From: Taudactylus pleione
Lineage: Eukaryota > Chordata > Amphibia > Anura > Myobatrachidae
Length of the DNA stretch: 64,000 nt
NCBI GenBank assembly: GCA_031769625.1
Contig: JAUIMM010000519.1
Span: forward strand, 739,501-803,500
Reading direction: 5' to 3'
Both the position numbers and the translations under genes were made by a program. Positions 55,601 through 64,000 of this stretch are shown here, piece by piece; position 1 is the stretch's first letter; each line of letters starts with the position of its first letter. The notes beneath the pieces are model-generated. The model was not told the origin of the DNA, made no database searches, and saw only the letters and a program-made list of their open reading frames with translations.

Positions 55601-55721
55601 TTGTGCAAGATTATATAGATGCTGTAGATAGAAGGTGTGCAGCTCCAGGTACATTCCCCAATATCCGCTGGTCCTGTCCCAAATTATCAAGCTACTGTTC
55701 TGGAATGTCCTGAGTGACTAA

Positions 55722-56537
55722 GGGCCGGATTCAATTAGGTGTGAAATCGGCCAATTTTATCGCTGATTTTCACATGCGCGCTCCTGTTTTTCGCCAAGAA
55801 ACAGGTGAAAATGGGTTGGTGCGATAAAAAACAGGCGAAATAGTAGAAAAAGTCAGGAAATGCAGGAAATTGCGTCTGTACCCCAAAAAATGGCTGACTT
55901 ACATCGGAAATTAATTTAGAAGTTTATTGTTGTCCCTAATAAAAGTATTTAGGGTACTTAAATTGCGTCGGTTGGCGGTAATTTGTGTATATGAAAAAAT
56001 GTACAAAAATTATATCAAGCAATTTTTTTACAGGAATTTACTGTTCCAAGTAAATTAGGGGTACGTTAAAATGGGTGCAAGTATATTTTCGTATCGTAAA
56101 AGCGCACACTTTTAAAAAACATTAAATAAAACACCTGCTGCGACCACATGCAATGTTTAAAACACTTGACGCATCCATATAGCCCCCCAAAATGCCAGAC
56201 CCAATATGTTAAACCCATTTTCAATATTTTTTTTTTCACCCAAAATTTGACCTGTTGTTTTTCACCAAATTATGTAAAACTTTTGGGGCAATTTATCATT
56301 AGGGGGGGTGACCAAAAGGTTCTGAAAGAAATCCCCACATTTTTAGGCAAAAGTAAGGACTATGCATTTTTTTTCCACCTGGTCTGAGATGGTGAAAACT
56401 TTTTGCCTGTTTTACACTATCCAATTATCATGGGTGCGATAATTTGCCACAAAATCGTCCGATTTCGCCGGCAAAATAGTCAGATTTTATCGCCGGCGAT
56501 AAAATCAACTGGTTTCGCACCCAATTGAATCCGGCCT
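55722..56537. mobile_element. MITE with GGGCCGGATTCAATT ends
   Basis: An 816-bp element with left end GGGCCGGATTCAATTAGGTG and right end the complement of AGGCCGGATTCAATTGGGTG. Flanking sequence is CTAA and TTAG, compatible with a Harbinger-like TA-rich target but not a proven duplication. Inverted TTTTATCGC/GCGATAAAA motifs occur inside both ends. Confidence 0.75.
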
Positions 56538-57051
56538 TTAGTGCGCCTAGTCCTACATATTCATCTACCATTCTTTGCTAAATTCTGTTTATTCCTCTAG
56601 ACCCTCCCAAAATTACCACACATCAATCAAACTTATGTGCCACTCTATCTCAGCTGCCACTTGAAGGCTTGCAGATTAGACGTACCATGTGCCCCGTACT
56701 TTTGCTGCTGCATTAAAAAAAATTGATATGTAATTTAACCACATAAACCCGGCATGTATACTCATGAACATACCGGGTTTGTGTGCTATATTCTCACCTA
56801 ACGCCCATCTCCACCTTTAGAAAAGGGGCTCAGCCGGGTGTGGATCTGCAGGCACTGTCCAGAGGCATCAGGAGGACACTTATTAATGGATTTAATAATA
56901 ACATAAAAAAGAATAGAACTATTACCACCCTTTGGTGGACTGATTTATAACCCCCCAAAAGTTGACAATTCAACTCTAAAATGTGTATCTTACTGGCATA
57001 ATTAAAACCTGCTAGCAGCATGTTTCACAATACCTAAAATGAGCTGTCTTA
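56538..57051. other. No gene seen
   Basis: Contains an ACCCGGCATGTATACTCATG..ACATACCGGGTT inverted repeat near 56746-56770; otherwise unassigned. Confidence 0.4.
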
Positions 57052-57359
57052 AGGTGCATACACACGCAACGATTTTGTAACCAACGATTCTCAGATTTTC
57101 TGTCAGAGTTTCCTTTGAAAAATGAACGATTTTTTGAAGTGTAATGAACGATTTTTACAATGATGAACAAAGAATTTTCCTTCCTTTAATGAAAATCGTT
57201 ATGTTGGTCTGTCTGAAATGAACTACAAACGGGAGCGCGCTTGAACGATTTTCGTTCATTCTTATAACTCGGAGACTGAACGATTTTTTGAACGATTGAA
57301 CAATAACGACGTTGTTATAGTTAAATCGTTCAAAAAAATCGCTACGTGTGTACGCACCT
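57052..57359. mobile_element. MITE with AGGTGCATACACACG ends, TSD TTA
   Basis: A 308-bp element with left end AGGTGCATACACACGC and right end the complement of AGGTGCGTACACACG. It is flanked by TTA (57049-57051, 57360-57362). The interior repeats AACGATTTT in both orientations (AACGATT/AATCGTT). The TTA duplication suggests Harbinger; the termini differ from the main family. Confidence 0.85.
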
Positions 57360-57362
57360 TTA

Positions 57363-57810
57363 GGTTTATATAGTTACCAAAATAACTTCTATTCAGCTGC
57401 AGAACTAAAATAGTCTGCAATGTATTGCCCCAGTTCCCTGTTGTGCTGATGCTGGGGAATCGAGGAAATCTTACTTGTTGGACAATCTGGGTTCCCCGAT
57501 GCCGACCCAAAAATTGTCTGAATTAGCGAGTAAGGGATTTTTAACATGTTGAATTATCCTGATTCCTTGATGGATTGCCGATCATTGATCTAGGCCGATC
57601 ATGGTTTTTGATGACTAGTCGTCGTATTGGACAGGCGTCGGCAGAACGGTAAATCGGGCCGCAGATGTATGGTATTGGAAAGAAAACATATATTGTAATT
57701 TATTGATAACCAATTGGAATGTAAGGGTAATCTGGTATCCATATTGTTGAATAATTTTAAATGTTACCCAAAAGTTTTTTTTCATTGTATTAATAAATGC
57801 TATGTACATA
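57363..57810. other. No gene seen
   Basis: Unassigned. Confidence 0.4.
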
Positions 57811-58343
57811 GGGCCTCATTCAGACCCGCTCGCGAGCGCTGAGAGCTCGCAAGTGGGTCGATGTTGGCCCAGTGCGCATGCGTACGACAAACCCGGCTCC
57901 GTCGTGCTAATGCACGAGACCCGAATAGCGTCGGGCAAGCCGTCGCTATGGGTCTTGCTACAAAGGGGGCGTGCTGTCGATGGTGAGTGACAGCACGCCC
58001 CCTTTGGTGGGCATGCCGGGGGCGTGGATGGCCAGACGGAGGCGTTCCCATGGGAACGCCTACCATCTGGGGCCAGCCCCACTGACATCACAAGTGATGT
58101 CAGTGGGAGTGCTCTCAGCTCTGATAGAGCCGAAAGCACTCCAGGGCTTGCGGCAACGAGACCCTACCACAAGGGTCTCGCCGCAACCCCGACCATAGCG
58201 ACCATCTTCCTGGCCACTCGCTATAGCTGTGGGTGGTCACCCACAGCTATACGAGCGGCCAGGAGGCCGCTCTAAAAAGTCAGAAGGACAGCCCTGATTC
58301 AGAGCGAGCGCTCTGTCAGAGCGTCCGGCTCTGAATCAGGACC
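57811..58343. mobile_element. Hairpin-chain Harbinger MITE, copy C, TSD ATA
   Basis: A 533-bp element with ends GGGCCTCATTCAGACCCG and the complement of GGTCCTGATTCAGAGCCG, flanked by ATA (57808-57810, 58344-58346). Same orientation as copy B. Hairpins include CAAAGGGGGCGTGCTGTC (18/18, around 57961-58006), GGCGTTCCCATGGGAACGCC, CCCACTGACATCAC..GTGATGTCAGTGGG, 58107-58122/58126-58141 (14/16) and CTATAGCTGTGGGT..ACCCACAGCTATA. It is older than copy A: several stems show C/A or G/T mismatches at former CpG sites. Confidence 0.92.
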
Positions 58344-58346
58344 ATA

Positions 58347-58792
58347 GATCGTTATTAACCAATGGTAAATTAATTATAATTTATTATGGTTAATCAGCTT
58401 CTGTCATTTTATAGCCTGTACTAGATAATGATATGTATTTGGTGATTGGTTGCTATAGGCACTTTATCTCTCTCAAAGGTTTAATGCATTTCCCACTAAG
58501 AGAGGAGAGACCTCCCAGCACAGGTGTATGGGGGTCCTAAACTCATTTCTCGGTAGGCACAGTATGTTCTGTATTCAGCAGCCGATCGGACAGAAGACAC
58601 AGAAAATCCAGTCAGTTAGATGAAATCCAGCACTGATTCTAGATAGATGACCTTCTAGGACAGTTCCTTTGAAAGGCACCATGGACTGAAAACCAATACA
58701 ATGGGTGTCCTAGAGAGGTGACCCTATTTAGTCAATTATGCCCTTAAAATATGTGGAAACTTCTGTACCAATATACAAATGAGGCTATATCG
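58347..58792. other. No gene seen
   Basis: Unassigned. Confidence 0.4.
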
Positions 58793-59069
58793 CATACCTC
58801 CCAACTGTCCCGCATTCAGCGGGACAGTCCCGTTTTTTTGGGACTGTCCCACTTGCAGGCCTCAGTGTCCTGTGGGGGGGGGGGAAAGTTTGGAGAAGCA
58901 GAGCGAGAATAGATGCCTGCGCACAGTATCTATTCACAGTACGGGGGGAAGCCCGGGGGCATGCTAGGCCACACCCCCTTTCCATGTAAGCCACGCCCCT
59001 TTTCGGGGACACGCATGCCTTCGGCGCGCGGATGGCCCGAGTGGACCTCCTCAAATGTTGGGAGGTATG
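58793..59069. mobile_element. MITE with CATACCTCCCAAC ends
   Basis: A 277-bp element with left end CATACCTCCCAACTGTCCC and right end the complement of CATACCTCCCAACATTTG. Flanking hexamers ATATCG and ATATCA agree at 5 of 6. An internal GGGACAGTCCC hairpin lies at 58819-58847. Superfamily not assigned. Confidence 0.75.
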
Positions 59070-59392
59070 ATATCAGAAATATCTCTTGCTTTCTGTCTGC
59101 CAGCCATCGCATCAGCCAACCCTATACTTTTATATGGGGACTGTATCTAACAATATACCTGCATGTGTAGGCTAACTCATCTAACAGATGGCATTAGCCT
59201 ATTAACTGCAATGGGGTAGCCCTGCCGAAAAGGGATCTTGAGATCCTTCTCCAGTGGGCTGCAGGAGATCCCAAAGCGCATCATGGCCTTTTCCAATGTG
59301 CATCTTGCATGCGCAGTAGTCAGCCTGGTGTCTGTAGGTGAACATAAAGTCTTCTTACTGATCACCGAGATAAGTTGTTATTATTCCTCATG
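59070..59392. other. No gene seen
   Basis: Unassigned. Confidence 0.4.
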
Positions 59393-59400
59393 CCCCAGCG

Positions 59401-60130
59401 CGTGGGTGCAGAGAGGGGGGGGGAGCGGGTACACTTTACCTGGGCCTGGACTTGCTAGAGGGGCCCGGCGTCGCTCCCCCCCTCCCTCACAGCAGCTCAG
59501 CACACAGTTTGTGCTGGGCTGCAGTTCTAGACTGCTCGCGGCTGCTGCAGCAGCCAGAACAGTCTACTATGGCTGTGGGGGGGGAGCGATCACACTGACC
59601 GTGCCCCCCCTCCTGCTTAGCGCCGGGCTGGGGGGCTTACAGCCAGCGGCGCCGAGAGGGGGGGGGGCGGATACAATTTACCCGGGCCCGGGCTTCCAGA
59701 GGGGCCCGGCGGGGGCCCGGGTCCGGCGCCGCCCCCCCCTCCCTCCTCACTATCTCCCAGCACAAAGCGTGTGCTGAGATGCAGTGGGAGATTGCTGTGG
59801 CTGCTGCTTAGCAGCCGCGAGCAATCTCCTATGCCTGAGGGGGGGAGCGATCACACTGATCGCGCCCCCCCTGGCTTTGCGCCGGGCTGATACTTTTTTT
59901 TAACTTTTTTATTAGAGGGGGCGTGGCCACACCTCCCACGATTAGGCCACGTCCCCTCTTTACCGGGGCCCCGCAGCGCTCTCAACGGCCCTGCTTACAG
60001 CGCCCCCTTCCCCGTGGTGCTGCAAAAGTGATTTCATTTTTATTTTTTCCCAAGGGGGCGTGGCCACCCTCCTGTGATTAGGCCACTCCCCATCCTTTCC
60101 CTGGGCCCGGCTAGGCTCTCTACGGCCCTG
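59401..60130. mobile_element. hAT element with internal duplication, TSD CCCCAGCG
   Basis: A 730-bp element flanked by a perfect 8-bp duplication CCCCAGCG (59393-59400, 60131-60138). Ends are weakly inverted: CGTGGGTGCAGAGAG and the complement of CAGGGCCGTAGAGAG. The interior is a GC-rich duplicate: GAGAGGGGGGGG..CGGGTACACTTTACCTGGGC (59411-) is repeated at 59653-, and each unit carries a CTCGCGGCTGCTGCAGCAGC-like inverted segment. Two CGTGGCCAC segments follow. No transposase. Confidence 0.85.
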
Positions 60131-60138
60131 CCCCAGCG

Positions 60139-61073
60139 ATATAAATTGACACATTTGAGCAAAAAACAAAATCTTATTGCCAGTGCATGTGGTGATAAGG
60201 ATTCTTTCTGTTCAGAGCTAGTCACACATTTTAATAAATAACCCCTATATGTGGATAGACCTCCCTTAAGTATAGATGTTGTTCAACAGTTGACAATCCA
60301 TGGAAAATAAAACTGTAATCTCAATATAAAACTCATTGGACATAATAATCATAAAAAAATATTTGTTTCTTTCAAAATAAAACAAACTTAGAAATACAAA
60401 TTAGTTATATGAACTGTTTTCCATTGCTGCTGTGCAGAGACATAGGGGCCTACTCATATTTACTAAAGAATATTTGTTGGAGCACAGTGGTGGTCCGAAG
60501 CAGGAAGTACAGTGATCACACATGCAGTTACTTGGACTTGATACATTCCAGCAACCAGAGATTCCTTATGGCTGTGAATTGCGGCAATAAGGAATCTTTA
60601 TAATTGGGGCACACCGCAGATGATAAAAAAAATATTCATTTACATACCACATGGGTGTATCGCTGGGTCTGCTCTTTCTTATAGGTTCCTGTCTCTCATT
60701 ACTATGCTGTAGTAGTAACACTTGCCCTGCAGCTGACTCTTGTAAATACATGGAAAGTTTATATGCTAATCTGAATTTACTTATATAATTTGCATGAGGA
60801 AAGTGTGATGGAGCATAATTATAGTACATTGGTAATTCTCTATAATCGACATTTAAATAGCGTTTAAGACCTAAATAAGGAATGTGCTTGTGGCATTGGT
60901 TGAAATTTAACTTTTGTCTTAAATGTGCGTCTTATACAAATGGTAAGGAGAAGAAGGGGCACATACGTCTACCATAAACCTGTATTCACTGTGGTGGTTA
61001 CTGTATATATAGAACCAAGTTGACAAAGTAATTTTACTGTAGCAATGGCTGGTCATATAGTATACTGGACTGG
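60139..61073. other. No gene seen
   Basis: AT-rich. GGGGCCTACTCATATTTACT at 60445 resembles one end of the 25654 MITE family but has no partner. Confidence 0.4.
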
Positions 61074-61537
61074 GGGCCTGATTCGCATTGCGATCGCAGC
61101 CTAACATAAGGACCCTCACTTCCCCTTACTCACATCAGTATACTTTGGCAACATAGCAAAATAATCAGTAACATCGAGTAACATTGGACCCATATGCACA
61201 GTTAAGGCAGGTCAGACCTCACTCAGGAATTGCTAACTTCAGTGCACGCTATAAGGCCTCAGGCTACGTATGGTATTGCAGTGGATTATTTCTGCATGCC
61301 TCTGCAACGCCGTCCCAACACACTGACTCGTCTGCATTTACCCGACCACCCCCCCATCACCACCCACAAATGGCACTTCCTGTCAATCACTCTGCGATGG
61401 GTCTGAGTAAGCCGCTGTGATCGCAGTCCTGATCGCAGTGGCCGTTTCACGCACTGTGATACATACGGATGCACAGTACGCATCAATCGGCAGATTGCGT
61501 GCGTATTAGCAACTGCGCTCCTTGCTGAATAAGGCCC
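61074..61537. mobile_element. Harbinger MITE (decayed)
   Basis: A 464-bp element with left end GGGCCTGATTCGCATTGCG and right end the complement of GGGCCTTATTCAGCAAGG. Flanking triplets TGG/TGC do not match exactly. Shares CACTTCCTGTCAATCACT with other members. Confidence 0.75.
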
Positions 61538-61568
61538 TGCAGCAACGGTATAACATGCTGGGCACTGA

Positions 61569-62444
61569 GGGCCTGATTCTGAGTCGGAGACAAGGTGGGT
61601 GCATCCCGCCACTATCAACCAATTGCGCATGTTCTGCGAGCAGTAATTGCAGACTGCACATGCACTGCACCATGTACATGCACCTTGACGGAGAATATGA
61701 CAGTGGCTGGTTCGTCCGTGTGTGAAATGGGCGTTCTGGGCAGTAACTGATCTATCTCATGGGGCTGTCATGAGACTGTCGAGCACATGTAGACAGATGT
61801 CTGTGCAGCGTGCAGACGGAGAAGGGACATCTGTATCTGACAGATCTATTGCACCCAGCATGAGGCGGGTGTAAGTGCCAATATAATGATGATGGCAGCG
61901 GACAGAAATGCAGTGGGAGGTGTAACCATAGGCATGAAGTCATACAGATACTCGTAACAGCATAAGGTAGTAAGGGCGTGGTTCAGAGAGGGATGCAAAT
62001 TTTGTTGCGACTGCGATACCGTAATCAGCGGCTGTGTGAAAGTATGGAATGTCGCAGCTACCTGGATTTGTATTGAGACACCCACTGGCGACTTCACAAA
62101 TCCAAGCGACTGCGTACAAAAATAGAGTCAATAATTGGCACTCTGAGTAACCCTATGGTGCTCAGAATGGGCACTGGAACTGAGAAGTTGGATCCTTATT
62201 ACAGCGTACGGGATCGCAGTAATAGGTAGAGACACGCCCCGAAAACAGTCGGGACACACCCGGCACTGTTGCCATCCACAAACAGTCTCTGCCTGTCAAT
62301 CACTTTGCGAATAAATCCTCACTGCCGGCGACAACGAAAATTAGTCTTGGCGCATGCAATGTGCGAATCAGATGCATGTATGTATTACAGATAATTGCTC
62401 AATTCTGCAAACATCGTCATTGCATCCATCTCTGAATAAGGCCC
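61569..62444. mobile_element. Harbinger MITE, longer member (decayed)
   Basis: An 876-bp element with left end GGGCCTGATTCTGAGTCGG and right end the complement of GGGCCTTATTCAGAGATGG. Flanking triplets TGA and TAA differ at one base. It could be two overlapping copies, since another GTGGTTCAGAGAGGGATGC end-like segment lies at 61979. Confidence 0.65.
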
Positions 62445-62447
62445 TAA

Positions 62448-62672
62448 ATCTGGCAGCTGCGGATATCCGCACTTGCAGGTGCTCTGTGTCCAACCCAGAA
62501 TCATGCCCTGAATTTATAGAATATGGTAGTCAGAGAGGTGTTATGTGTTTCTATATACTGCTTGTGTCCCCTCATTAAGAAGAAGCTTCATCACACCTTC
62601 TAAGACAAGAGGAGCAGTTGCTTATAGAAACCAATCAGCTTTTAGCTATCATTTTATAGATTGTCCTAAATA
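62448..62672. other. No gene seen
   Basis: Includes CTTATAGAAACCAATCAGCT-like sequence (62619-62640) typical of the small MITE at 29587; a fragment. Confidence 0.4.
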
Positions 62673-62674
62673 TA

Positions 62675-64000
62675 CAGTCAGGTGCATAAATATTGGGACA
62701 TTGACAGAATTTTCATATTTTGGCCTCTATTCACCACAATTGCTTTGAAATGAAACAAACAAGATGTGCTATAACTGCAGACTTTCAGATTTAATTTGAG
62801 GGTAATTACATCCAAATCAGGTCAACGGTGTAGGAATTACAACGGTTTCTATATGTGCCTCCCACTTTTTAAGGGGCCAAAAGTAATGGGACTATCAACT
62901 CAAAAGCTATTTCATGGACAGGTGTGGGCTATTCCCTCATTATTTCATTATCAATTAAGCAGGTAAAAGGTCTGGAGTTGATTCTAGGTGTGACATTTGC
63001 ATTTGGAATCAGTTGCTGTCGACTCTCAATATGAGATCCAAAGAGCTGTCACTATCAGTGAAGCAAGCCATCATTAGGCTGAAAAATCAAAACAAACCCA
63101 TCAGAGACATAGCAAAAACATTAGGTGTGGCCAAATCAACTGTTTGGAACATTCTTAAAAAGAAAGAACGCACCGGAGAGCTCAGCAACACCAAAAGACC
63201 CGGAAGACCATGGAAAACAACTGTGGTGGATGACAGAAGAATTATTTCCCTGGTGAAGAAAAACCCCTTCACAACAGTTGGCCAAATCAAGAGGAACTCT
63301 CCAGGAGGTAAGTGTATATGTATCAAAGTCAACAATCAAGAGAAGACTTCACAAGAGTGAATATAGAGGGTTCACCACAAGATGTAAACCATTGGTGAGC
63401 CACAAAAACAGGAAGACCAGATTAGAGTTTACCAAACGACATCTAAAAAAGTCATTACAGTTCTGGAACAACATCCTATGGACAGATGAGACAAAGATCA
63501 ACTTGTACCAGAGTGATGAGAAGAGAAGAGTATGGAGAAGGAAAGGAACTGCTCATGATCCAAAACATACCACCTCATCAGTGAAGCATAGTGGTGGTAG
63601 TGTCATGGCATGGGCATGTATGGCTGCCAATGGAACTGGTTCCCTTATATTTGTTGATGATGTGACTGCTGACAAAAGCAGCAGAATGAATTCTGAAGTG
63701 TTTCGGGCAATATTATATGCTCATATTCAGTCAAATGCTTCAGAACTCATTGGACGGCGCTTCACAGTGCAGATGGACAATGACCCGAAACATACTGCAA
63801 AAGCAACCAAAGAGTTTTTAAGGCTAAAAAGTGGAATGTTATGCAATGGCCAAGTCAATCCCCTGACCTGAATCTGATTGAGCATGCATTTCACTTGATG
63901 AAGACAAAACTGAAGGGAAAATGCCCCAAGAACAAGCAGGAACTGAAGACATTTGCAGTAGAGGCCTGGCAGAGCATCACCAGGGATGAAACCCAGCGTC
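62675..64000 (+). mobile_element. Tc1-like DNA transposon, cut by window end
   Basis: Begins at a TA (62673-62674) with CAGTCAGGTGCATAAATATT and GGGACATTGACAGAATTTTC, a typical Tc1-family inverted terminus. The transposase gene follows on the same strand. The right terminus lies beyond the window. Confidence 0.92.
63031..64000 (+). pseudogene. Tc1 transposase, two frameshifts
   Basis: Start ATG at 63031 (MRSKELSLSVKQAIIRL). The N-terminal half has the paired helix-turn-helix DNA-binding region (IRDIAKTLGVAKSTVWNIL) and the GRP-type hook (KRPGRPWKT). The frame shifts near 63290, after VGQIK, into the frame of 63278-63871. There the catalytic part shows DETKINLY (first Asp), a GGGSVMAWAC-like segment (here SGGSVMAWA), and MDNDPKHTAK (second Asp). 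A second shift near 63825 moves to a frame reading WPSQSPDLNLIEHAFH (the acidic third residue E) and KCPKNKQELKTF up to the window end. Family proteins are about 340 residues; the last 10 or so are outside the window. The copy is inactive as it stands. Confidence 0.9.

Overview
The window looks like non-coding, repeat-saturated chromosomal DNA from a vertebrate, most likely an anuran amphibian. The inference rests on the mix of elements: abundant PIF/Harbinger and hAT miniature elements, a Tc1 element, a chromodomain Ty3/Gypsy element, a Penelope-like element, an L2-type LINE and a Tigger-like element, with spliced transposon genes and no operons. I see no convincing host protein-coding gene. 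The one host-gene hint is a possible TATA box, first exon and splice donor on the minus strand near 6.6 kb. I found no rRNA, tRNA or CRISPR array.

Layout. 0-5 kb: hairpin-rich non-autonomous elements and a Harbinger MITE. 5-7 kb: a Tigger-like element and unique-looking DNA. 7.4-10.1 kb: an L2-type LINE (minus) split by a hAT MITE. 10.3-14.1 kb: a decayed chromodomain Gypsy element (minus) with a Harbinger MITE nested in its reverse transcriptase. 14-18 kb: GTGCCCC-type minisatellites and hAT-like elements. 18-21.5 kb: three more MITEs and a telomere-motif hairpin element. 22.1-24.5 kb: a Penelope-like element whose 5' part is inverted against its 3' part. 24.5-28.4 kb: minisatellite, MITEs, a decayed copy of a recurrent uncharacterised protein family, and nested hAT elements. 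28.7-29.5 kb: a Tx1/L1-like ORF2 fragment. 31.5-36.7 kb: inverted-repeat and minisatellite DNA. 39.1-43.7 kb: remains of Harbinger elements. 45-46.6 kb: MITEs. 47.44-54.82 kb: an almost complete Harbinger element. 55-62.4 kb: further MITEs and hAT elements. 62.7 kb to the window end: a Tc1 element cut by the window edge.

The centrepiece is the 7.4 kb Harbinger element at 47440-54819. It is bounded by imperfect GGCCCTCATTCAG-type inverted repeats and an ATT target duplication. It carries a two-exon HARBI1-like nuclease gene with one in-frame TGA and, on the opposite strand, two different three-exon Myb/SANT-like genes with intact reading frames. About ten shorter elements in the window share its termini and 3-bp target duplications, so it or a close relative is a plausible source of the enzyme that moved them.

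The most unusual observation is a subgroup of those MITEs (18145-18677, 46059-46605, 57811-58343 and a fragment at 1-55). Each is a chain of about ten short, nearly perfect hairpins covering most of its length. Between copies the two arms of a hairpin have changed together: one 16-bp stem shows paired substitutions at four positions. That points either to selection for structure or to arm-to-arm copying. Unrelated families in the window (1055-1519, 2300-2880, 20907-21479) are built the same way.
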